From positions 1 to 64,000 of the forward strand of contig JAGIBK010000010.1 in NCBI GenBank assembly GCA_017744355.1: a stretch of 64,000 nt of DNA. Reading direction: 5' to 3'. The notes beneath the pieces are model-generated. The model did not search any database. It was given only the letters and a program-made list of their open reading frames with translations, and had not been told where the DNA came from. Positions within the stretch are counted from its first letter, which is position 1. The number at the start of each line of letters is the position of its first letter. Below are positions 8,821 to 17,683 of the stretch, in pieces. The translations under genes were made by a program, and so were the position numbers. Source of the stretch: a bacterium (GTDB lineage Bacteria; Cyanobacteriota; Sericytochromatia; S15B-MN24; UBA4093).

Positions 8821-10062
8821 ATGGCCAAGCCCCTGCACTCTCTGACGACCACCATCCTGTTGGCGGTGACGATGAGCGTGCTCGGCTGCGCCGGCGCGGG
8901 GCCCGTGCCCTCCGAGGGTGCCGCGATCTCGGGGAAGGCCCAGGTCTTCAGCGTCGACGGCGAGGCGCAATTGCTCTTGAAGCCCAAGGAGGGCCGGACC
9001 TTCCGCTCGCCCGTGGGCCGCTCGCTCGGCTCCATTGAGGACCTGGGGGTCCAGATCTACTCGGTCCCCGCGAACCAACTCTCAAAGACCCTCGCCTCCC
9101 TGCAGGCCGACCCGAACATCGAGTACGCCGAGCCTTCCTACCAGATGAAGGCCTTCGACCTGCCTTCGCGTGACGAGGGGACCCCGAACGACACCCTCTA
9201 CGCCCAGCAGTACGCCCCCCAGATCGTGCAGGCCCCTCAGGCCTGGCGCACGAGCAAGGGGAGCGGCATGGTCATCGCCGTGCTGGATACGGGCCTCGAC
9301 ACCACGCACCCCGAGTTCGCCGGGCGCGTGGTCACGGGCTTCAACGCCATCACCCGCAAGAGCGACGTCAGGGACGACCACGGCCACGGCACCCACTGCG
9401 CCGGGGTCGCGGTGGCGGCGGCCAACAACGGCCAGGGCGTGGCGGGCATCGCCCCGGACGCCAAGATTATGCCCATCAAGGTATTGGCGGCTGATGGGGC
9501 GGGTTCCGATGCCTACGTGGCGCGGGGGATCGCCTGGGCCGTCAAGAACGGCGCCGACGTGATCAGCCTCAGCCTCGGGGGCCCCGGCGAGAACAAGACC
9601 CTGGCTGCCGCGGTCCAGTCCGCCCTCTCCAAGGGGGTGCCGGTGGTTTCGGCCATGGGCAACGACGGCAGCGGCGAGAAAGCCTTCCCCGCGGCCTATC
9701 CCGGCGTGATCGCGGTGGGCGCCACCAACGCCAAGGACCAGACGGCCGATTTCTCCCAGTACGGCAACTGGATCTCGGTGACCGCCCCCGGCGTTCAGAT
9801 TCTTTCGACCTTCCCGACCTACAAGGTCACCCTCAACGAGTACGGCTTCGGGCTCAACTACGCGGTCCTCGACGGGACTTCGATGGCGACGCCCGCGGTG
9901 GCCGGCTTGGCCGCGCTCATGCGCGCGCGCTACGGCCGCAAGCTGACGCCCGCCCAGCTCAAGGCGAAGCTGGAGGGGGCGGCGGACAAGGTGGCCGGCC
10001 AATCGGCCTTCGACCCTCACTTCGGCAACGGGCGCGTGAACGCAGCGCGTGCCCTGCAGTAG
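8821..10062 (+). CDS. Subtilisin-like serine protease lipoprotein (S8)
   Basis: A 413-residue secreted protease. ATG 8821 follows GAGGAGGACCTC. The N-terminal helix ends in VLGCAG, a lipobox with Cys about residue 23, so a membrane-anchored lipoprotein is likely. Residues about 40-105 resemble an I9 propeptide (VFSVDGEAQLLLKPK, PNIEYAEPSY). The S8 triad is Asp in VIAVLDTGLDTTHP (about 156), His in DHGHGTHCAG (about 189), and Ser in LDGTSMATPAVAGL (about 360), with the oxyanion Asn in SAMGNDGSG. All key residues are intact. It is a single gene in a region preceded by about 150 AT-richer bases. Confidence 0.95.
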   Translation: MAKPLHSLTTTILLAVTMSVLGCAGAGPVPSEGAAISGKAQVFSVDGEAQLLLKPKEGRTFRSPVGRSLGSIEDLGVQIYSVPANQLSKTLASLQADPNIEYAEPSYQMKAFDLPSRDEGTPNDTLYAQQYAPQIVQAPQAWRTSKGSGMVIAVLDTGLDTTHPEFAGRVVTGFNAITRKSDVRDDHGHGTHCAGVAVAAANNGQGVAGIAPDAKIMPIKVLAADGAGSDAYVARGIAWAVKNGADVISLSLGGPGENKTLAAAVQSALSKGVPVVSAMGNDGSGEKAFPAAYPGVIAVGATNAKDQTADFSQYGNWISVTAPGVQILSTFPTYKVTLNEYGFGLNYAVLDGTSMATPAVAGLAALMRARYGRKLTPAQLKAKLEGAADKVAGQSAFDPHFGNGRVNAARALQ

Positions 10063-10161
10063 CGCCTCGACGGGCCTGGCGCGCTGTTTGAACGCCAGCC
10101 TATCGGGTATACTATTGCTGCCCTTTCCCCGGCGATTCACCTGCCGCAGAGGAGGCTTCGT

Positions 10162-11067
10162 GTGACTTTCTCGCTCCGTCCGCTGCTAGGTCTCGGCATG
10201 GCGCTGGCCGCGGCGATTACCCTGGTTGCGCACTCCCATCCGGCCGAGGCTTACAAGCCCCGCGTCCTGCGGATGGGCTTCGTCCCGTCCGAGAACGTCC
10301 AGGAAGTCATGCGCAACGCGCAGCCCATCGTGGCCATGATGCGCAAGGAGCTGGGTGCCGACGTGGTGCCCTTCGTGGCCACCGACTACACCGGCGTCAT
10401 CGAGGCCATGCGCGCCAAGCGCCTGGACGTGGCCTTCTTCGCTCCCGGCGCCTACGTGCTTGCCGAGCGCCAGGCCAAGGCCAAGGTGATCCTCAAGGTC
10501 GTGCGGGGCGACAAGGACGTCTTCTACGCCGCGATCATCACCAACAAGGCCACGGGCATCAAGTCTCTCAAGGACCTCAAGGGCAAGAGCTTCGCCTTCG
10601 TGGACCCGGCCTCGCTGTCGGGCTCGCTCTACCCCAAGGTCATGCTCCTCGACGAGGGCATCAACCCCGAACGCGACTTCAAGCGGGTGGTCTACGCCGG
10701 CGGCCACGACGCGACGGTGCTCGCCGTCCTCAGGCGCCAGGTGGACGCCGGGGCGACCTTCGCCAACGACACGACCGGCCATCACGGCGCCTGGGACGAG
10801 TTCCTCAAGGACCCCAAGCAGCGTTCCCAGATCCAGGTGGTGGCTTACTCGCGGCCGGTGCCCGCCGACAACATCGCGGTGGCCGCCGATCTCGACCCCC
10901 AGTGGGTGGCGCGGATCCGCGCGGCCCTGCTCAAGATCAGCGCCTCGCCCCAGGGTCGGGCGCAGCTCAAGAAGATCTACCATATCGACGGCTTCAAGGC
11001 CGCCACGCCGGCCGAGTACGCCCCGGTGCGCGAGGTGTTCGACCGGGTGGGGTTCAAGAGCCGGTAG
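10162..11067 (+). CDS. phnD: PhnD-type phosphonate/phosphite ABC substrate-binding protein
   Basis: A 301-residue periplasmic binding protein starting at GTG 10162 behind GAGGAGG. A Sec signal peptide (about 1-29) ends AEA before YKPRVLRMGF. Family text includes RMGFVPSENV, DYTGVIEAMRAKRLDVAFFAPGAYVLA, KDLKGKSFAFVDPASLSG, and GGHDATVLAVLRRQVDAG. It leads an operon with the ATPase at 11086 and the permease at 11891, spaced 18 and 7 bases. The cargo could be phosphonate, phosphite, hypophosphite or a related oxyanion; no C-P lyase or ptxD gene is in the window to decide. A TATACT at 10108-10113 lies upstream, but its -35 spacing is short. Confidence 0.9.
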   Translation: MTFSLRPLLGLGMALAAAITLVAHSHPAEAYKPRVLRMGFVPSENVQEVMRNAQPIVAMMRKELGADVVPFVATDYTGVIEAMRAKRLDVAFFAPGAYVLAERQAKAKVILKVVRGDKDVFYAAIITNKATGIKSLKDLKGKSFAFVDPASLSGSLYPKVMLLDEGINPERDFKRVVYAGGHDATVLAVLRRQVDAGATFANDTTGHHGAWDEFLKDPKQRSQIQVVAYSRPVPADNIAVAADLDPQWVARIRAALLKISASPQGRAQLKKIYHIDGFKAATPAEYAPVREVFDRVGFKSR

Positions 11068-11085
11068 AAAGCCAGGAACCAAAGC

Positions 11086-11883
11086 GTGGACCAATTCCTC
11101 CAAGTCCAAGGGCTCCAGAAGGCCTATGCCAACGGCCCCACCGTCCTTCACGACGTCAGCTTGACCTTCAAGCCCGGCGAGTTCTCGGTGATCCTCGGCC
11201 TCTCGGGCGCGGGGAAGTCGACCTTCCTGCGCTGTCTCAACCGCCTCATCGAGCCGACCGCCGGCCGGATCATCATCCCGCGTGACCTGATTGCGCCCGA
11301 AGGCAAGGGCGAGCTCGACCTGGTCCGCGCCAGCTCCCACGAGCTGCGCCTCTGGCGCCGCAAGGTCGGGATGATCTTCCAGCACTTCAACCTGATCAAG
11401 CGCCTCTCGGTGGTCGACAACGTGCTCGCGGGCAGTCTCGGCTACGCGGGGATGGTGCCCGGGGCGCTGCGCCTCTTCTCCAAGAGCGAGCGCGATCGCG
11501 CCCTCTACAACCTCGAGCGCGTCGGCCTTCTGGACCACGCCTACAAGCGCGCTGATGCCCTCTCGGGCGGTCAGCAGCAGCGTGTGGCGATCGCCCGGGC
11601 CCTGATGCAGCGTCCCACCGTGATCCTCGCCGACGAGCCGGTGGCCTCCCTGGACCCCAAGCTTGCCAAGCAGATCCTCGACATCCTCAAGCGGGTGGCC
11701 GATGAGGACGGGCTCACGGTCATGGTGAGCCTGCACGTGCTCGAGTTGGCGCGCGCCTACGGCGACAGGATGATCGGCTTCCACGGCGGCCGGGTGATCT
11801 TCGACGGTGCGCCCGACAAGCTGGACGACAAGGCGGTCCAGCAGATCTACAGCCGCGGCACCGCCCAGCTCCAACCCGTGTGA
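11086..11883 (+). CDS. phnC: PhnC-type ABC transporter ATPase
   Basis: A 265-residue nucleotide-binding subunit starting at GTG 11086. Walker A is GLSGAGKST (about 42-50), Q-loop FQHFNLI, signature LSGGQQQRVAIARA, Walker B VILADEPVASLDP and the H-loop region MVSLHVLELA. It powers import with the adjacent binding protein and permease. A GELDLVRASSHELR insertion sits between the early strands and the Q-loop, as in other PhnC proteins. The H-loop reads SLHVLE where most families have SxHD. No strong ribosome site is visible, so translational coupling to phnD is possible. Confidence 0.93.
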   Translation: MDQFLQVQGLQKAYANGPTVLHDVSLTFKPGEFSVILGLSGAGKSTFLRCLNRLIEPTAGRIIIPRDLIAPEGKGELDLVRASSHELRLWRRKVGMIFQHFNLIKRLSVVDNVLAGSLGYAGMVPGALRLFSKSERDRALYNLERVGLLDHAYKRADALSGGQQQRVAIARALMQRPTVILADEPVASLDPKLAKQILDILKRVADEDGLTVMVSLHVLELARAYGDRMIGFHGGRVIFDGAPDKLDDKAVQQIYSRGTAQLQPV

Positions 11884-11890
11884 GGCCCTG

Positions 11891-12835
11891 ATGCGCTCCT
11901 ACACCAAGCCCCTGGATCCCCTCAAGCCGCACGTTCCCACTCGGTTCCCCGAGCGGCCTCGGCGCGCCAAGACCCCCTGGGTGCTCGGCGCCCTCATGGT
12001 GCTGTTGTTGGCCTGGGCCTTCGCCGGGGTGCAGTTCAACCTCAAGGAGCTGATCGAAGGCACCCCCAAGATGGTGGAGTGGGTCCAGCAGAGCCTGCCG
12101 CCCGACACCACGACCATCACCGACCCGGAGCGCTACGCGCTGCCGAGCGAGGTTTCGTCGTGGCAGCTCTTCGCGCCCTCGCCGCTCACCCCCGAGCAGG
12201 CCGAGATCAAGGACCGCTGGTGGGCCAACACCTTCCCCCAGACGGTGCTCGGGGCGACCATTCAGACCATCCAGATGGCCTTCGCGGGGACTTTCCTCGC
12301 GGTGCTCTTCGCCTTCCCCCTGTGCTTCCTGGCGGCGCGCAACACGAGCCCGCACCCCTACGTCTACCACGCGGTCAAGCTCGCGGTGAACTTCCTGCGC
12401 ACCATCCCCGACTTCGCAGTCGGCTTGGTGCTCATCACGGCCATCGGCCTGGGGCCCTTTACCGGGACCATGGCGCTGGCCTTCCACACGGCGACGGTGC
12501 TGATCAAGCTCTTCGCCGAGGAGGTCGAGAACATCGACGGCGGCGTGGTGGAGGCGATCCAGGCCACGGGGGCGCGCTACGTGCAGGTGCTCGCCTTCGC
12601 GGTGGTGCCGCAGGTGATGCCGGGCTTCATCTCGTCGGTGCTCTACCGCTTCGAGACCAACATCCGCGCGGCCGCGGTGCTCGGCCTCATCGGCGCGGGC
12701 GGTATCGGCTTCATCATGAAGAGCGACTTCAGCCTCTTCCAGTACCCGCAGGCGGCCACCACGGTCCTGGTTTTGATCGTGCTCGTCATGCTGGTGGACT
12801 ACACGTCGGCGCGCCTGCGCAAGATTGTGATCTAG
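11891..12835 (+). CDS. phnE: PhnE-type ABC transporter permease
   Basis: A 314-residue inner-membrane permease starting at ATG 11891, 7 bases after phnC. One N-terminal helix (about 31-49) is followed by a periplasmic stretch of roughly 70 residues rich in Pro and charged residues, then a five-helix permease domain with the cytoplasmic EAA-type motif EEVENIDGGVVEAIQATGA and the C-terminal GLIGAGGIGFIMKSDFSLFQYPQA typical of PhnE. The long first periplasmic segment is larger than I would expect for a standard PhnE. It ends one base before the TTG of the protease gene at 12837. Confidence 0.92.
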   Translation: MRSYTKPLDPLKPHVPTRFPERPRRAKTPWVLGALMVLLLAWAFAGVQFNLKELIEGTPKMVEWVQQSLPPDTTTITDPERYALPSEVSSWQLFAPSPLTPEQAEIKDRWWANTFPQTVLGATIQTIQMAFAGTFLAVLFAFPLCFLAARNTSPHPYVYHAVKLAVNFLRTIPDFAVGLVLITAIGLGPFTGTMALAFHTATVLIKLFAEEVENIDGGVVEAIQATGARYVQVLAFAVVPQVMPGFISSVLYRFETNIRAAAVLGLIGAGGIGFIMKSDFSLFQYPQAATTVLVLIVLVMLVDYTSARLRKIVI

Positions 12836-12836
12836 C

Positions 12837-13619
12837 TTGAAACAGCATCCTAGCGCTCGCTCGGTGCTCTGGGTCGTCCCCGTCACGATGGTCGCGTTCT
12901 TTGCGACCGCCGTGCTGTGGAGCATCATCGGCCCCCTCTTGATCCCAGCCCTGCGGGGCAACGAGCGCCTCATCTCCCTGACCGGCTTCTTTCCCATCGA
13001 GCTCATCGGGGTGCTCGTGCCGTCGCTCGTGGCCTGCAAGATCGGCAAGGTCGACTTTCGCGCGGTCTTTCCCTTCCGGCGGGTGGCCTGGTGGCGCCTG
13101 TTGCTTATCGTGGGCGCCACCTTCGGCCTGGCGCTCGTCATCACCTACCTGCAGGGCTGGTTTGCCCAGGCGACGGGCCTGCCCTATCCCAAGGACGTCA
13201 CTGACCTGATCCGGGCGCACACCCCGATGCAGTGGGCCTTCATGTTGCTTGCGGTGGCCTTCGTGCCCGCCTTCGCCGAAGAGATGGTCACCCGGGGCTA
13301 CGTCCAGTCGGCCCTGGTACCGCGCCTCGGCCTGGTCTGGGGGATCCTGCTCACGGCGGGAATCTTCGCCCTCATGCACTTCCTGCCGGCGGGGATTCCG
13401 ACCTACGTGATCCTCGGGATCTGGCTGTCGTGGGTGCGGCACCGCACCGGCTCGATGATCGGGCCGATCGCCGCCCATGCCACCAACAACACGCTCGCCC
13501 TCTTGCAGGCGAACCTGGTGCCCGAGGCCTACTGGGCGACGAACATCGCATGGGTGCTGCCGCTGGGCGTCGTGCTGTTCGGCACGCTGGGCTACCTGTC
13601 CTTGAAGGACCTGAAGTAG
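12837..13619 (+). CDS. CPBP family intramembrane glutamic protease
   Basis: A 260-residue multi-helix membrane protein of the CPBP/Abi (CAAX protease-like) family. The active-site pair motif is EEMVTRGYV (about 149-157), followed by FALMHFLPAG and the third motif HATNNTLAL. These residues are intact. Members cleave prenylated or bacteriocin-like peptides, or act as self-immunity or regulatory proteases. The start is a TTG one base after the phnE stop, with no clear ribosome site, so it is probably translated by coupling. Whether it belongs functionally to the transporter operon is unclear. Confidence 0.85.
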   Translation: MKQHPSARSVLWVVPVTMVAFFATAVLWSIIGPLLIPALRGNERLISLTGFFPIELIGVLVPSLVACKIGKVDFRAVFPFRRVAWWRLLLIVGATFGLALVITYLQGWFAQATGLPYPKDVTDLIRAHTPMQWAFMLLAVAFVPAFAEEMVTRGYVQSALVPRLGLVWGILLTAGIFALMHFLPAGIPTYVILGIWLSWVRHRTGSMIGPIAAHATNNTLALLQANLVPEAYWATNIAWVLPLGVVLFGTLGYLSLKDLK

Positions 13620-13628
13620 CCCCCTGTC

Positions 13629-14180
13629 CTACTGTTCCGCCTGCGGCTGGATCGCGGGCTTCGGGAACGGCAGCTTCTCGCGGTCCTTGGCCACGGCGAT
13701 GACCAGGAGCGGCACATCGGCCGGGATCATGAGCGACTGCACCATGTGGTCCCCCACCCGGCGCGGGGCCGGGGTGCCATCCAGGGCTGCGACCATGTGC
13801 TCGCGGACCTCGGGGTGGTACTTGTCGGGGATGCCCGATTGCATCAGGAAGCTGTCGAGGAGCTCACGCTCGGCCTTGAGGACCTCGGGGTCGCCGACCA
13901 CGGGGATCGCGAAGATCTCACTCTCGATCTTGCCGCCCTTCACGACCAGCATGACCTGGCAGGCCTTCTTGTAGGTGGTGGTGGCCCGGTAGGTAACGCC
14001 GTTGAGCGTCTTGTTCTTGAGCGAGAAGGGCTCCAGGAAGGCGACCTGGCCGCTGGTGACCATGGGCCCCGCCTCGAAGTTTTCTACCGTGTCACCGACG
14101 CGCGCTTCGGCCCCGTGTGCGGAGAGCAGCCCAAGCGCCAATGCGAGCGCCGCCACGATCCCCCGATGTCGCCCTGCCAT
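13629..14180 (-). CDS. Secreted protein of unknown function
   Basis: A 183-residue protein. The start at 14180 has GGAGGAGGTGG just upstream on the minus strand; a longer open frame to 14297 is not supported. A Sec signal peptide (about 1-24) ends with GAEA before RVGDTVENFEAGP. The mature part is a mixed alpha/beta domain with a KKACQVMLVVKGGKIESEIFAIPVVGD segment and no motif I recognise. It converges on the CPBP gene (10 bases between stops). Confidence 0.75.
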   Translation of the reverse strand: MAGRHRGIVAALALALGLLSAHGAEARVGDTVENFEAGPMVTSGQVAFLEPFSLKNKTLNGVTYRATTTYKKACQVMLVVKGGKIESEIFAIPVVGDPEVLKAERELLDSFLMQSGIPDKYHPEVREHMVAALDGTPAPRRVGDHMVQSLMIPADVPLLVIAVAKDREKLPFPKPAIQPQAEQ

Positions 14181-14285
14181 GAGCCACCTCCTCCGATGAG
14201 GATCCGCCTCCCCCACCCGGAGGAGTGTGGCGCTATGGTAGTGCAGCGCGCCCCGGCGTGCATCGCATGGTCTGTCGCTGCGGTA

Positions 14286-14294
14286 TGCTAGAAT
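14286..14294 (+). promoter_or_regulatory. Extended -10 promoter for the lipoprotein-miaA-dapF run
   Basis: TGCTAGAAT at 14286-14294 is an extended -10 (TGnTAGAAT), 36 bases upstream of the TTG start at 14330. No convincing -35 is seen, as expected for extended -10 promoters. Confidence 0.5.
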
Positions 14295-14329
14295 CACCTG
14301 TCGGCGCGACCATCCAGAAGGAGATTCCG

Positions 14330-14980
14330 TTGCCCCGCCTTTTCCCTCTTGCCGTTGCCCTGGCGCTCGTCGTCCCGCTTGCGACCGCCTGCGCCCCTTC
14401 GTTGCGGATCATGGATCGCTCGCGCGATGCATCCTTTCCGGGTGCGCGCGGGGATGCAGCGCGCTACGAGGCGGTCCGTGCCGAGTGGACCCGGACCGAG
14501 GCGCTGGGCGTGCGCAGCGAGGCGACGGTGACCATGCTCGATCCATCTCTCGGGGCCGACTGGCTCGCGATGAAGGCCGGCAAGGAGGGGCGCGAGGTCG
14601 CGGACGCTTACGACCAGGGGCTATGGGAGGGCCTGTATGGCCCTCGCCAGGATCGCCTCCCCTTCGAGGTCTCGTGGCGCTTCGACAAGCTTTACCAGCC
14701 GCAGCGCGTCACCAACCCGCAGGTGGGCTGGACCTTCACCCTGCTCGACGATCACGGTCGCTCCTGGAAGCCCCTTTTCCTGGGGGACGTCCAGCAGGCT
14801 TTCGACGCGGACGCCTGGACCGGCTCGTTCCGGGTCTGGTTCCCCACCAAGGATACGCTCAAGGGCCCTCTCTTCGACGGCCGGACCCGCTCGCTCACCC
14901 TGCGGATCAGCGGCGCCCCCGGCACGGCTGACTTCGTCTGGAAGTTCCAGCCCGAGGTCGGCGCCCCCGCCGAGGACTGA
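14330..14980 (+). CDS. Lipoprotein of unknown function
   Basis: A 216-residue protein starting at TTG 14330, chosen because AAGGAG lies 7 bases upstream and the protein then begins with a clean lipoprotein signal (PLATACAP; Cys about 20). The mature part has several aromatic beta-strand-like stretches (FEVSWRFDKLY, GWTFTLLDDHG, FRVWFPTKDTL) and ends in APAED. I do not recognise a family. It is followed after three bases by miaA in the same direction, so it probably shares that transcript. Confidence 0.75.
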   Translation: MPRLFPLAVALALVVPLATACAPSLRIMDRSRDASFPGARGDAARYEAVRAEWTRTEALGVRSEATVTMLDPSLGADWLAMKAGKEGREVADAYDQGLWEGLYGPRQDRLPFEVSWRFDKLYQPQRVTNPQVGWTFTLLDDHGRSWKPLFLGDVQQAFDADAWTGSFRVWFPTKDTLKGPLFDGRTRSLTLRISGAPGTADFVWKFQPEVGAPAED

Positions 14981-14983
14981 GTC

Positions 14984-15889
14984 ATGGCCCGGATTCCTCT
15001 TCTGGTGCTGGCCGGTGCGACGGCCAGCGGTAAGAGCCACCTCGCGCTTTCGCTGGCTGAGGCTTTCAACGGCGTGATCATCGCGGCCGACAGCCGCACC
15101 ATCTACCGCGACTTCGATATCGGGACGGCCAAGCCGACCGCCGAGGAGCAGGCGCGGGTGCCCCACCGCATGATCGATGTGGCGGACCCGACCGACACCT
15201 ACACGGTGGCGCGCTTCAAGGCTGCGGCGATCGAGGCGATCGCCGAGGTCCATGCGGCCGGCAAGCTCCCCATGCTGGTGGGCGGCACGGGCTTCTACAT
15301 CCGAGGCCTGATCGGCGGCCTATCCATCCCCGAGGTACCGCCCCAGCCGGAGCTGCGTGCGAAATTCGAGGCCCTGGCCGATCCGCACGCGCGCCTCGCC
15401 GAGGTGGACCCGGTCACGGCGGCGCGACTGCACCCCAACGACCGGATGCGGGTCATCCGCGCCCTGGAGGTCGAGGCGGTGCTGGGCAAGCCGCTCTCGG
15501 AGGCTGCGACCAAGGTGGAGTCCCCCTACGACGCGCTTTACCTGGCGCTCGGGATGGACCGCGAGCTTCTCTACGACCGGATCAACCGCCGCACCCACCT
15601 GATGATGGAGATGGGCCTGGTCGAAGAGGTGGAGCGTCTGATGGCGCGCTACGGCGCGGAGCTGCCTCTCTTGCAGACCCTGGGCTACGCCGAGACCATG
15701 GACTACCTGACGGGACGCGCGACCAAGGACGAGGCGATCGCGGCCATCCAGCAGCACACCCGCAACTACGCCAAGCGCCAGCTCACCTGGTTCCGCCGCG
15801 AGGCGGGGGTGCGCTGGCTCGACGGGGACAGGCCCGAGGGCCTGTTCGACGAGGCGACGGGCTTGATCGAGGAATGGCGGAAGGCATGA
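14984..15889 (+). CDS. miaA: tRNA dimethylallyltransferase
   Basis: A 301-residue enzyme that adds a dimethylallyl group to A37 of tRNAs reading UNN codons, before MiaB thiolation. The P-loop is AGATASGKSHLAL (about 9-21), followed by IIAADSRTIYRDFDIGTAKP, the substrate-site VPHRMIDV, and GTGFYIRGLIGGL. The C-terminal YAKRQLTWFRRE is the family signature for tRNA contact. Length is typical. The stop overlaps the dapF ATG by 4 bases. Confidence 0.97.
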   Translation: MARIPLLVLAGATASGKSHLALSLAEAFNGVIIAADSRTIYRDFDIGTAKPTAEEQARVPHRMIDVADPTDTYTVARFKAAAIEAIAEVHAAGKLPMLVGGTGFYIRGLIGGLSIPEVPPQPELRAKFEALADPHARLAEVDPVTAARLHPNDRMRVIRALEVEAVLGKPLSEAATKVESPYDALYLALGMDRELLYDRINRRTHLMMEMGLVEEVERLMARYGAELPLLQTLGYAETMDYLTGRATKDEAIAAIQQHTRNYAKRQLTWFRREAGVRWLDGDRPEGLFDEATGLIEEWRKA

Positions 15890-16680
15890 TTTCATTCACC
15901 AAGATGCAGGGAGCGGGCAACGACTTCATCGTCATCGATTGTCTCGGCGACCAGGCAGCGGACTATCAAGCCCTCGCTCCGGCGCTTTGCGATCGCCACT
16001 TCGGGATCGGGGCGGATGGCCTCTTGCTCGTGTTGCCTTCCGAGGTGGCCGACTTCAGGATGCGGGTGATCAACGCGGACGGTACCGAGCCCGAGATGTG
16101 CGGCAACGGCCTGCGCTGCTTCGCGCGCTACCTGCACGTCGCGGGCCTGAGCAGCGCGGCGTCGCTCGCTATCGAGACGGGTGCAGGCGTGCTCGGCGCC
16201 GAGGTGCTCGAAGACGGCGTGCGGCTCGACATGGGCGCCCCGCGCATGGCAGAGCGCATGGCCGAGCCCCTGAAGGTAGGGGATGCGGCTTTCGAGGCCA
16301 CCGCCGTCTCCATGGGCAACCCCCATTGCGTCGTCTTCGTCGAAGACCTGGACGCCTTCGATTTCGAGCAGTACGGCCCCCTGGTCGAGGCCCATTCCGC
16401 CTTCCCGCAGCGCACCAACGCGGAGTTCGCCCAGGTCCTCGCCCCCGACCACATCCGGCTCAAGGTCTACGAGCGCGGGGTTGGTCCCACGCTCGCTTGC
16501 GGCACCGGCGCCTGCGCGACCCTGGTGGCCGCGGCGCTCTCGGGCCGCACCGGTCGCGCGGCGCAGGTCGATCTGCCGGGCGGAACCCTGGCGATCGCCT
16601 GGGGCGAAGACGGTCGGATCCAGATGACGGGTCCTGCCCAGGTGGTCTTCAAAGGGGTCGTCGACGCGCTCAACTTGTAG
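15886..16680 (+). CDS. dapF: Diaminopimelate epimerase
   Basis: A 264-residue enzyme converting LL- to meso-diaminopimelate for lysine and peptidoglycan. The start at 15886 overlaps the miaA stop (ATGA). Both catalytic cysteines are in place: PEMCGNGLRCFARY (about 69-82) and ACGTGACATLVAA (about 205-217). MQGAGNDFIVID near the start is the family signature. A meso-DAP route implies a Gram-negative-type peptidoglycan. The gene is followed by about 55 bases and a convergent lipoprotein gene. Confidence 0.97.
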   Translation: MISFTKMQGAGNDFIVIDCLGDQAADYQALAPALCDRHFGIGADGLLLVLPSEVADFRMRVINADGTEPEMCGNGLRCFARYLHVAGLSSAASLAIETGAGVLGAEVLEDGVRLDMGAPRMAERMAEPLKVGDAAFEATAVSMGNPHCVVFVEDLDAFDFEQYGPLVEAHSAFPQRTNAEFAQVLAPDHIRLKVYERGVGPTLACGTGACATLVAAALSGRTGRAAQVDLPGGTLAIAWGEDGRIQMTGPAQVVFKGVVDALNL

Positions 16681-16735
16681 TCGGCGACCCGGCACGCGGA
16701 CGTTCTATTCGCGCGCCTGGTTTGACGCGAATGTT

Positions 16736-17182
16736 TTATTTCTTTGTGAGGGTTAGCGAGCGAGTGGCACCACTTGTCTCAGTCTCAAGGTAATCGATAG
16801 AGCCGCTTGCATTGAGCGTGAAGCGCTCGGAGTAGGTGGGGGTTCTATTCGGGCTCAACTCGTAAAAGTTATCGCCCTTCGTCTCCTTATAGGTGTCATT
16901 GAAGCCATGGTAGTCCCTTAAAGTGGAGGCATACAAGCCGCCGGATGAGCTGCTTTTGAGGGATGAAATCGACCTTGTCATCGTGCTTCCATACGGATGG
17001 CTTGCAACTTCAAACCAAAATCGATCTTCAGTATCGTGTCCTTCCCAGGTTCCAATAAACCAGGAAGGCGGCGTCGGACGGAATATTTCGAATTTCGGCC
17101 CTGTATTAGCGGGCTGGCAACTTGGCAGTAGTACGGCAAGGGAGATGGCTACGCCAAGGCGTTTAAGCTGCAGCAAGGTCAT
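16736..17182 (-). CDS. Small lipoprotein of unknown function
   Basis: A 148-residue protein with GAGGAGG upstream of its ATG at 17182. The N-terminus has a lipobox LLPSC (Cys about 22). The rest is beta-rich and polar, with WFIGTWEGHDTEDRFWFEV near the start of the mature part and SRSLTLTKK at the end, suggesting a small lipocalin-like or beta-sandwich fold, which is a guess. Base composition is visibly lower in GC than its neighbours, and the spacer beyond it is also AT-rich, so the pair may be a late acquisition. Confidence 0.65.
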   Translation of the reverse strand: MTLLQLKRLGVAISLAVLLPSCQPANTGPKFEIFRPTPPSWFIGTWEGHDTEDRFWFEVASHPYGSTMTRSISSLKSSSSGGLYASTLRDYHGFNDTYKETKGDNFYELSPNRTPTYSERFTLNASGSIDYLETETSGATRSLTLTKK

Positions 17183-17683
17183 GTTTCGCAGGTCCTCCTC
17201 GTCTTTGATGTAATGGTAGTGCGATGTGTTGAGCTTTTTGTGGCTCTATCTCCGGATTAGTCCGTTGCCAACGCTGACCCCTCGTCAATCCTTCGTTTGT
17301 GCTCCCTCTCTCAACCGGCGAACGAAGCTTCATGCATACGATTTTGTGGAGAAGCGAAAATCTCCAAGGGGAGAGAGCGTAGCCAGGCAAAGGGTAAGGT
17401 GACGTGATGCACGGAGGTAACCCTTTTTCGGAGTGATGAAGGGGTGATTTTTTGTGAGGTAATCGTGAGGAGTATACCCTCGCTTGCTGATCGGTGGTTC
17501 ATCTTTCAGGTGGTTTGATCGAAAATAAAATGTACGCTCAATATATATATTTTCTCTAAGGTTTAGAGGAGGCTGCCGGGAGAGAAGCATCCCAAACGCG
17601 CGATTTTCCATTATGATGACAAGGGAGCGCCTGTTTTTCGGGATGCTCAGAGCCCTCGCACCTTCCCGTCCCCCGGAGCGCCC
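17183..17683. other. 500-base AT-richer intergenic region, no gene seen
   Basis: Compared with its flanks this stretch is AT-rich, including an alternating TA run near 17540-17550. I found no open frame with a convincing start, no tRNA shape and no strong terminator. It holds the upstream regions of the divergent lipoprotein (16736-17182) and the PfkB kinase (17684 onward). Confidence 0.5.

Noticed and set aside
17311..17502. Short minus-strand frame in the AT-rich gap before the PfkB kinase
   Set aside because: No ribosome site, no hydrophobic or domain features, and no sign of conservation can be judged.
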